Positions 56,178 to 64,000 of a stretch of DNA of 64,000 nucleotides are shown piece after piece. Position numbers and translations under genes: made by a program. The notes under the pieces were generated by a model. The model did no database searches. It worked only from the letters and a program-made list of their open reading frames with translations, and had not been told where the DNA came from. The stretch comes from Populus alba (lineage: Eukaryota > Streptophyta > Magnoliopsida > Malpighiales > Salicaceae), in assembly GCF_005239225.2 (NCBI RefSeq), contig NC_133302.1:12557991-12621990 (forward strand). Direction: 5' to 3'. Position 1 is the first letter of the stretch. Each line of letters opens with the position of its first letter.

Positions 56178-57978
56178 TGACACGACCAAAAGCTTGATGT
56201 CTTCTCCCAAGTGCAGGAGTGTCGAAGTAATAAATAACCCGGCAAGACTGGGGTCGAACCATAGAGAGGTTAATTGTATAAATTATAAATAACAAGACGA
56301 CAACAACAACAACAACAATAAAACAATAACAATAATAGTAATATTAAGAGTAATAATAATAATACTCAGTACGTGGCATTGTTATACCTGAGAATGATCT
56401 AAAAGATCGAGTCACAGGTTTCCAGCCTATATACTGAGTTTATGAAAAGATCAAAGAGATATATTATATAATATAAACAGATTTCTGATGCGAATGAACA
56501 AGGCAAGACCAACAATGTTAGGATCCTTGATCAAACACAGAGCATACTTAACGTACATATAATACAACAAGAATGTAAATAGTAATAATAGTAGTAGTAG
56601 TAATAAAGAGAGCTTTGAGAGGTAAGATTGATGTAAGGATTAAACAATAAAAACAAATGTCAAGGTTAGAGGATCCACTAATGGTACTTCAAACAAGTAT
56701 AGTATAAACTCTTATTACTCAATTATAAACCACACATAAAGGAGGTTCCAATCAGATTATAATTTGTTAACATGATGATTACATTAGTTATCTTATTCGA
56801 ATAATGCTAATACTTGTAAATGTTGTCAGGCATTCATGATTATAACTTATGTTAACAACAAATCAAATTCCTTTCATAGCTCAGGTGTCGGTTATACCAT
56901 ACAGTATGGGCTATGAAAGTGCCAAGTATTTGTTGTACCAAGTGTTATGCAACATAAATCTAGATTAACCATTTAACAAGCAAAGTATTAAAGGTGAACA
57001 AGATAACAAATATAAAACATGTTAGTATCCAACGTTAAGGTCCATGTTAAGTTTATATTATACTTATTCTTACACCATTAGTGTACCCTTTTCACCTTGA
57101 CATAATTAACTTAGCTAAACATAATAATAATAAAAAAAAAGAAACATAAATGAACAAGACAAGAACATAAATGAGAAAGAAGTTAACTAAGTAAAGGAAA
57201 GGAAATGAAGTGCATAAACTTGATATTAATAAAAGCAAAACATAAGCAATACAAAGAGAGAAAGCAAGAGCATGATCTTGATCTGGAAACCAAGATGCCT
57301 CAATACATGGTAAGTGCCTCCTTTTATAGGCCAAAATTTGGAACTATTCATTTGTTGACTAATTGATGAGTGGGTGGCCACATCTTGACTTGGTGACAAT
57401 CCTTATCTTCTTGTCTGAACAAGAAGTCATTGCTAACATCATAATTTGCCTAGAATCCTCAGGAATGTTCTAGGAAATTGTCTCAGCTTTCCAAAAAAAA
57501 AAATGAGGTCATTTGGACTTCTAGAACTCAATATATGGGTTGAACACTAAATAGTGTCTGGGCTGCAGGACAGCTTCGGACTTCTTCGTTGTTCATTCAA
57601 TTTGGACTTCAAAACGGCCTTTTTAAATCTTGGGCTCCTCATGAAAGTTGTAGCCCTTTGTCTTACCTTTCCATCCATATAAAATGGACCTAAATCCGAG
57701 ATCTAGAGCTCTAGATATGATCCAATTACCAAGCAATGTTCCGGTTTGGACTGCATCAGCATCTCTTTTCTAAGTTTGGCCTTCTCTTTGTCCTTTCACT
57801 TTCAATACTTAAACTCATCATTCAATCCTTTTATTTATGTGATAGGCCTGCATTTAAGATGAACATTTACCATAAATTAAGGTATCTTATAGTATCAAAC
57901 TTGTTATTATAAAACATGCTTTAGTTAAGGAGTTATTGATACTTCAATTGCAAAATTATGATATAAAACCTTGATAAA
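56178..57978 (-). repeat. Element E 3' LTR, main part
   Basis: TGACACGACC start, matches 10400-12140 with ordinary substitutions. It contains an extra ~65-bp stretch near 56480-56545 that the B LTR lacks. TATA box on the minus strand at 57321-57328. Its final 23 bp are at 60463-60485. Confidence 0.92.
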
Positions 57979-58429
57979 TGTCGCACGTCAAAATCCATGC
58001 GGCGTCCAGTGGTGATTTTTCATTTATTTTGCTGATTTGGTTCTTTGGAGTCGCCACCTAGTATTTTGGTCACTAGGAAACCTAACTGGTCTTTCAGAGA
58101 TTCTAAGGCAAGGGACTGGTTGCGTAAAGGGAAGGTATTAGCACCCCTAGTACGCCCTACCTAAGGTAAGCTGCTTGGTGTTTGGTTTGTCTTATAATTG
58201 CTATGGTGTTAGTGTTTTCTAATCCCATCAATTTTTCTCGGTTTGATTCTAACTAAATTTATTAAGATAGAAATCCAAGGAGATTCCATGTGCTTTACAA
58301 GCTCATTTTTCCCTTTGGTTTGTCTTAGTGTTTTATACTCTCACGGCTCATAAACCTGGAGTAAAAAATTGAAATGTCCTCGATTATAATCAAGGCTTCT
58401 TTCAATGATATGTGTGGATTTATTATTCC

Positions 58430-58650
58430 TAGAAAATTATTTTAGATATTTACCACTCTGGGTCTCTTTATCCAAATATTAACAGTGAATAATAACAAAT
58501 TATTCCCAATAATATTTTGGATATTCGTCCTTTAAGGATTTCTTTATCCAAACATTAACGATGAATAATAACAAGTTATTCCCAATAATATTTTGGATAT
58601 TAATCCCTTTGAGATTTCTTTATCCAAACATTAACGATGAATAATAGATG
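58430..58650. repeat. ~85-bp direct repeat inside the solo LTR, about 2.5 copies
   Basis: TTTATCCAAACATTAACGAT, followed by GAATAATAACAAGTTATTCC and CAATAATATTTTGGATATT, recurs at about 58465, 58550 and 58620. Copies are slightly diverged. Confidence 0.75.
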
Positions 58651-59124
58651 AATTCCCCCAAAATAAGATTTTTGTATTTTTTGGAATATTGGCCAATACC
58701 CTTTGGAGTTTTACAAACATGTTGTAAAATCCAGAAATGCAAGAAAATAATTTTGTTGTGTTTAAGAAATCCATGTGAAAACACATTTTTTAAACTTCAA
58801 GTATTTGTTTCTTTTTTAGAGGAAATTCAAATAAATGTTAAGGTATTGGCCGTATGCAACACATAAGAAAATATTTTTTTTTTCAAACATATATATATAT
58901 ATATATACACACAACATTTCACGGAAAAATCGGGTATATTTAATACCAGATTTGTATTTTACACAATAAAAAAATACAAACCGTAAAATAAATACACGAC
59001 AAAAACCAACAATATTTTCCTTTTTTTTTTGGGTCCAGCTCGACCCATGTGGCTGGGCTGAACCCAGCAAGCCTAGTTAGGTCACTGGTCCAAATCAGTG
59101 ACCCGGTTGGGCACTGTTGCAGGC

Positions 59125-59183
59125 TGCATGCGTGAATTACTCACGCATGCACTGCACAATGCGAAGGTAATTAATTTACCTTC
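59125..59183. other. Two adjacent perfect hairpins
   Basis: TGCATGCGTGA (59125-59135) pairs with TCACGCATGCA (59141-59151) around ATTAC. GAAGGTAA (59163-59170) pairs with TTACCTTC (59176-59183) around TTAAT. They lie in the solo LTR. Confidence 0.75.
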
Positions 59184-60462
59184 ACACAGTGCCAAATGTT
59201 TTAAGTGCAAATGCAGAAAAAGGAGAGAAACAACTTACGTACCTGGTCTTCTTGTGTCCTCGCCTTCTCCCTGCCTTCGGGTTCCCCTGGTGTTGGTGCT
59301 TACTGAAGATGGAGGTCCGAAACGATATCCTGCTGTCATGTTACTGCTGCTGTTTACTGATTTGGGAGGAAGGATCAGGCTACTGTGCTGTTCTTGCCTA
59401 TTGATGCTTAAAGTGGCTGAGGAATTGCAACTGGTGATGACCGCGCCCCTGCTGGTTCTTGCTCCTAGTGCAGAGAAGAAAACACAGCCACTACTGGCGA
59501 TGGGGAAGAGGTATAGACGAATGGGATGAGCTGCTGGTGCAGAGACGAGACTTGTCGCCATCCTGGATTGCTGTTGCGGCTAGTAACTGCTCCTGGTGAT
59601 TGAGGGGTTGCGAGTCAGCGATGCCTACCGGAGTTGAAGATGACGCCGTTGTTGAAGCTTGAGACGGCTGCGTACTGGTGCAAGACTCAGAGAAGAGCTG
59701 TTTGTTTGGAATGTGAAGCAAAACTTCTGACGCTGCTTGTGGCTCACGGTTTTGGCTGGTCTTAAGAGAAGTTGCTGGACCGTGGGAGAGGATCTGGTGG
59801 TGACGGGGAGAAGCCAAAAAAAAGGAAGGAGAGGATGGGGCTTTGGTTTTTTTTTTAATGTTATTGAGTGGGGTACCAGTGGGGAGAGGGAGAAGAAAGG
59901 TGAGGGGGAGCGACTTGTTTCTTCTTTTTGGCCAAGGCTGGGGACTGTCAGTAGCGGCTTGGTTGAGGGAAAAGAAAAGGTTTGGTTTTTTCTTTTGCCC
60001 GAGGACAGGGTGTCGTGGCCTCTGTAGAGATGACTTAGGTTTTCTTGGGTTTCCTCCCTTTTTTTTTTCCTTCCCTATCAAATTTATTCCCCCTCCTCTT
60101 TATTATATTTGTAGGTTCACTTATATAAAAAAATCCATATACATGTTATTCAAGGAAATATTACAATAATTATTGCAAAGATTCTTTTCTATAACTAGCA
60201 CCAACAAATCCTATATATATGGTATTTTATATTGCAGAGATTGTATTCCATAATCAGCATGAATCAAATCATATATTTATGATATGTTATATTGCAGTAA
60301 TTATATGTGATTCAGTCATTATCTCCTTGACGTATTGCCTTTTTAATATTAGCCCTGATGCTCTATGTTATCGCCACATGTAACCCCTTATTATTATTTA
60401 TTTTATTTTTTTTTTGAAAAATTTATCAAAACATGGGTCAAAAATTGGGTAGCAATAATAAA

Positions 60463-60485
60463 CATGCATTTTTAAGTATTAATCA
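60463..60485 (-). repeat. Element E 3' LTR, terminal 23 bp
   Basis: CATGCATTTTTAAGTATTAATCA completes the LTR after the solo-LTR insertion; on the minus strand this is the TGATTAATAC terminus. Confidence 0.88.
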
Positions 60486-61703
60486 CACCCCCCAACCAGC
60501 TTATTACTAGTCCCTAGTAATCTAAAGCGTTAAAATAGAGAAAAAATTTGCAAGTTTCACAAAGCAAGGCATTCATCATTCAACTTCCATTAATTTATCC
60601 AGATAAATAAACTCTCATTAAATTTATATTCCTTCTTCATACTTCTTAAACAAGATATTAATAAACCTTCTTTTTATGTGCTCAATATATGAAAGCATAG
60701 ATGATGGGGCTTTTGTTGGAAGAAAAAAATATTATGTTCAAATGTTTAGGGTGAACTTCCTTGGGTTAGGATTATTATTATTATTACTTCTTTTTTTCTC
60801 TGTTTTTTTTTCTTTCTTCTTCTTTTTTTTTTCTTTTTTTATTTTATTTATATACACATACAACTTAAAACACAATGTATCTTTAACCCATGTAATGAGT
60901 TTTAGGCTAATGACTCCCAGACCAATTGGTCTTAGGGCATTAGGTGTTGAGACACCCCTACGAGCTTAACAACTCGGGTTGCAAATACTGATACGTAGAT
61001 AGTGCAATGTTTGATTCCCTTAAGCTTTTCTTCTTAACCCATGTAACAAGCTTTGGGCCAATAGCTCCCAAGTCAGTTGACTTTAGGGTATTAGGTGTTA
61101 AAACACCTCTTCGGGCTTAATTGCTTAGGTTAGGGAGGCTACGAAACCAAACTTATCTACGTTTTTATTATCATCAATATTATCAATATATTTTTTTTTT
61201 TTGCAAATTATATATTATCCCTTTCCCTTAGTTGTTACCTTCAACAAAAGAACATAAATAATGTAATAATTCAATGTGCAACCCACAATCATATGTTAAA
61301 GTGTGTGTGTGAAAATGAAGGTTTAATAATACTTGTTAAATGAGTATATGAGCAGAATCAAGTGATAACAATGCGAGAGTTTGTAAACCTGAATATTTCA
61401 AGAAGTATTCTAATAGACCTTATTATGAATATTGCAAATAACCATTAGAAAATTTTTACTAAGATGCGTCTCAAGAATAATTCTTGTTTACTCTGCCATC
61501 CTAGTAATAACAGTTTTGCCAAATGGTTTTTTTAAAAACAAAAACAGTTAGTTGGTTAGTTTTTTTTTCTTAAAACTACTGTCCTAAGGTAGAAAGAAGA
61601 CATCACTTGAAACAGCGAACAATGACACACCTGAAACAAATAAACAATAAGAAGTAACAAAACAAAATAATATGCTATTAATAAAACCAAAAGACATAAG
61701 GTT
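60486..61703 (-). other. Element E 3' UTR, with PPT and hairpin module
   Basis: PPT (GGTTGGGGGGTG on the minus strand) at 60486-60498. A T/C-rich tract lies at 60788-60850. The duplicated hairpin module is at 60880-61150. The second PPT-like tract seen in B and C is missing near 61580, where sequence jumps from TAAAACTACTG to TCCTAAGGTAG. Confidence 0.8.
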
Positions 61704-62356
61704 TCACAAATGAAGGCTCAAATCTAATCTAAGCTTTTTACGACTTTGCGTAGTTGACCAATCTAAGCGACTCATACAAGGATCAATGACAGGGATGAAA
61801 GATTGTAATTGGTCAATCAATTGTTCAGCAGTAGCAGCAGAGATTATGATTTGTCGTGCCGAAGATGTTAGAAATTCCTGTTCCACAGCTTAATCAAGGA
61901 AAGACAACAACTTATCATAAAAACCATTAACATTTAACAAACCTATAGGTTTATGGTGAATGTGCAATTAGGCCCAAGATGAAATATGAAAGAGCTCTTC
62001 CAATGTGCCCAGACCACCTGGTAAGGCAATGAAGGCATCAGCATGGCTAAACATGGCGTTCAGTCGATCAGACATTGTGGGGACCTGTAGTTCATCTCCA
62101 ATTGTTTTTTCAATGATGTTCCCATTTGCTAAAGCTTTGGGGACAACCCCCAAAACTTGACTGCCTCCTAAAAATACAGCCATTGACACACCTCCCATTA
62201 ACCCAAAGCTGCCTCACCCATACACTAAATGAATCTTTCTCTCAGCTAGTATCTAATCAAGATGATTTGCTGATTCTAAAAACTCTTTTTCTTTCCCAGG
62301 ACTGATCCACCGAAAACACAAATATTTCTTATGTGATGACTTGAGGAACCTACCAT
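61704..62356 (-). pseudogene. LOG-like: LOG-type cytokinin-activating enzyme, pseudogene (element E)
   Basis: ATG at 62356 (MVGSSSHHIRNICVF) to TGA at 61704. GLMGGVSMAVFLGGSQVLGV, TMSDRLNAMFSHADAF and ALPGGLGTLEELFHISSWA are intact, so both the catalytic-region Arg and the PGGxGTxxE motif are kept. A one-base deletion near 62305 (GGATCAGTCC for GGATCCAGTCC), a TAG after SANHLD, a TAA after SSWA and a TAA in FLD-AVEQ inactivate it. No introns. The C-terminus (DWSTTQSRKKLRLDLSLHL) is complete. Confidence 0.92.
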
Positions 62357-62607
62357 TTCTACACACTTCTATATTTGATGAATGTATGGGTTGAATAGAA
62401 ATGAAGGGAAGGAAGAGAAGAATTTATAGATGATAAATTGAAAATGCAATCATACCACCTATATGTAGGCCAGTTGTAGTCTCACGCACACACTCTCTCT
62501 CTCTTTATTAATTATTTATTTTGAAAAAGCATGTGTATGTACATGTAGTTGTGATTGTGGCTCACATCTTCCCTTGGTTTTACGTCCAAGAACGGCTTAA
62601 ACGCCCT

Positions 62608-63156
62608 CTATGGGTCGGGGATAGGCTTCCCATCCAGTTTTCTTAAAAACTGGCAAACAGGGTCTTTTTTAGTCAGATTCCCAAGACTAAGTCGATCATG
62701 TTCTTTATGGAATTGTGGCCATAAATCATGAATTACACGATGCACATCTCCACTAGGATGCGTCTCAAGGGTCAACAAAAGATTATCTAAAGACCCCTTA
62801 CTCGGGCCATCCTTAATGAATTGTATCTTATCTTCACGGTTTACAGATACCATTCCTAAAGAACGACATGTTGCATTGCAAGTCCATCTGGCATATCTGT
62901 GACAGACTTTCAGTCATTTTGCACGGCATTGCTTTGCAAAAGGGATTGTACCTGTTCCAGGCATGTGTGAAATGAAAGAATTGGAGGACTCACCTGATAA
63001 TCGGACCTTTGCTTCAATTAGCCAACGGATATCTTCAGGAATTCCATGATTCATTAACAACCTCAATCTTGCACACCTAGAACGGTAAATTTTTGTAATT
63101 GCATTTGGAGGCAGAGCGGGAAAATACCTTTTCAACTTTTCAAGAGTGGTGTCCAT
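62608..63156 (-). pseudogene. ORFX (element E), nearly complete
   Basis: 182 codons from ATG at 63156 (MDTTLEKLKRYFPALPPNAI) to the TAG after KLDGKPIPDP. The Cys-block begins at about residue 80. One TGA interrupts it near 62915 (CGA to TGA), after KQCRAK. Both halves are otherwise open in the same frame. It is rich in Arg/Lys, with RARCARLRLLMNHGIPEDIR near residues 25-45 and a Cys-rich patch. It has no signal peptide or membrane segment and is not the env-like ORF known from Athila. Function unknown. Confidence 0.85.
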
Positions 63157-63353
63157 TTTCAAAAGAGAATTGGAGACGAGATTCAAAGAAGGGAGAAAGA
63201 GCTAAGAATTGTACAAATATATACAAATATCAGTTATTTGGGAAACTGAAAGAACCGACTTAAGTCACAGAGTACCGTTATCTGCCATTTGATTGGGGTG
63301 AGAGAGAGACTAGCAAAATCAAAACAAAACACAAAATAATGTGAGAAAAAGAA

Positions 63354-64000
63354 TCAATCTTTATATACAGGATCACTCAATTCAATAGAGTCATTTTCAA
63401 CTGAAAAATTGTCAAAATAAACTTTTAAACGATGCCCATTTACATTGAAAACATTGCCATTCTTTGGATTCTCAATATCACAGGCCCCATATGGATACAC
63501 ATGTTTCACAATAAAAGGACCGCTCCATCTTGATCTTAGTTTTCCAGGAAATAAATGGAGTCGAGAATTATAGAGCAAGACTTTTTGACCAACATTGAAT
63601 GTTTTTCTCAGTATTTTCTTGTCATGAAACTCTTTGATTCTTGCTTTATGAATTCTTGAATTGTCATATGCATCATTTCTTATTTCCTCAAGCTCATTTA
63701 TTTGCAATTTTCGCAGCTGACTAGCATCATCGAGGTTTGAATTGAAAGCTTTAATAGCCCAATAAGCTTTATGTTCAATTTCCACAGGCAAATGACAAGG
63801 TTTTCCATAGACTAGTCTATAAGGTGACATACCTAATGATGTTTTATAAGCAGTTCGATAAGCCCAAAGTGCATCATTAAGTCATAAAGACCAGTCTTTC
63901 CTATTAGGGTTCACTGTTTTCTCCAAGATTTGTTTGATCTCCCTATTAGCAAGCTCTACTTATCCACTTGTCTGAGGGTGATAAGGGGTGACAACTTTGT
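63354..64000 (-). pseudogene. Integrase, C-terminal half (element E)
   Basis: An open frame at 63354-63830 covers [56 protein letters not shown] and [11 protein letters not shown]. Upstream, in 63831-64000, the core C-terminal part ([27 protein letters not shown]) is interrupted by TGA for CGA near 63885 and TAA near 63961. The Glu of the DDE triad is encoded. The rest lies beyond the window. Confidence 0.88.

Larger units (their letters stand above)
57979..60457. mobile_element. Solo LTR, 2,479 bp
   Basis: ATAAA flanks both sides (57974-57978 and 60458-60462). It starts TGTCGC and ends GCAATA, which is GCGACA with two C/G-to-T/A changes, so the termini were TGTCGC…GCGACA. No protein domain is visible. 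ORFs at 59098-60081 overlap on both strands and show no family features. Repeated ATATTTTGGATATT…TTTATCCAAACATTAACGATG units of about 85 bp lie at 58430-58650. Confidence 0.88.
56178..64000 (-). mobile_element. Element E: Athila-type retrotransposon with LOG (continues past the window)
   Basis: Left to right: 3' LTR (56178-57978 plus 60463-60485, split by a solo LTR), PPT and 3' UTR, LOG, ORFX and integrase, all minus sense. It is inserted in the 144-bp satellite (flank GCACGAT, normally GCGCGATCCAAC). The 5' half and the second target copy lie beyond 64000. Confidence 0.9.

Noticed and set aside
53104..56210. Series of 60-96-codon minus-strand ORFs sharing similar peptides
   Set aside because: They recur every ~144 bp with the satellite monomer. 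The similarity is that of the repeat, not of a protein family.
59098..60081. Overlapping ORFs on both strands (143, 196 and 108 codons) as a possible host gene
   Set aside because: They lie wholly inside a solo LTR with target duplication, have low-complexity composition and no recognisable domain. The G+C-richer stretch explains the open frames.
62914..63156. PGTGKSTFAKK in ORFX as a Walker A nucleotide-binding loop
   Set aside because: The position that must be Gly or Ala in GxxxxGK[ST] is His, there is no Walker B, and copies A and C change the motif (ETGKST, GIGKNT).

Overview
This window is heterochromatin from a flowering plant, most likely a dicot. I find no intact single-copy host gene. 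It consists of Ty3/gypsy LTR retrotransposons nested in one another, two long-period satellites (about 210 bp and about 144 bp), solo LTRs and one DNA transposon. The plant assignment rests on primer-binding sites matching plant tRNA-Asp and initiator tRNA-Met, Athila-like gag-pol, a plant-type LOG gene and a plant Myb/SANT-like transposon gene. Satellite blocks invaded by Athila-type elements suggest a centromeric or pericentromeric location. I cannot name the species.

Five Athila-type elements are present and are named A to E here. A (minus sense) runs from before base 1 to about 32.9 kb. Both of its LTRs contain a 210-bp array (363-6036 and 31197-32880), and its 3' third (6460-21604) is inverted. 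A solo LTR (7477-19981, TSD GACTT) sits inside the inverted part. Inside that lies B (10400-19405, minus, TSD GTTTG). A non-autonomous element carrying an IQ-motif ORF (27418-30958, TSD CATAA) lies in A's 5' LTR. A 144-bp satellite block follows (33441-35203 and 52967-56177). It is split by C (35204-52966, plus). C contains a Myb/SANT-type DNA transposon (41255-51993), which contains D (43146-51260, plus, TSD GTTAG), an Athila relative with one open 952-codon ORF. E (minus) starts at 56178 and runs off the right end. Its 3' LTR carries another solo LTR (57979-60457, TSD ATAAA).

The most unusual feature is the cargo of the A/B/C/E family. Downstream of integrase these elements carry an unrecognised 182-codon Cys/Arg-rich ORF ('ORFX'), followed by an intronless, full-length copy of a plant LOG gene (cytokinin riboside 5'-monophosphate phosphoribohydrolase). 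The order integrase C-terminus, ORFX, LOG, 3' UTR, LTR is the same in A, C and E. B has lost LOG by a discrete deletion. All LOG copies here are pseudogenes, but their shared position shows that the family, not one copy, acquired the gene.

The family's 3' UTR also carries a duplicated hairpin module with compensating changes in the stems. Most premature stops in the old copies are explained by C-to-T changes (CAA/CAG/CGA to TAA/TAG/TGA), as expected for methylated silent DNA. Part of B (about 13.6-19.4 kb) differs from its sister sequences almost only by single-base indels, which looks like unpolished assembly rather than evolution.
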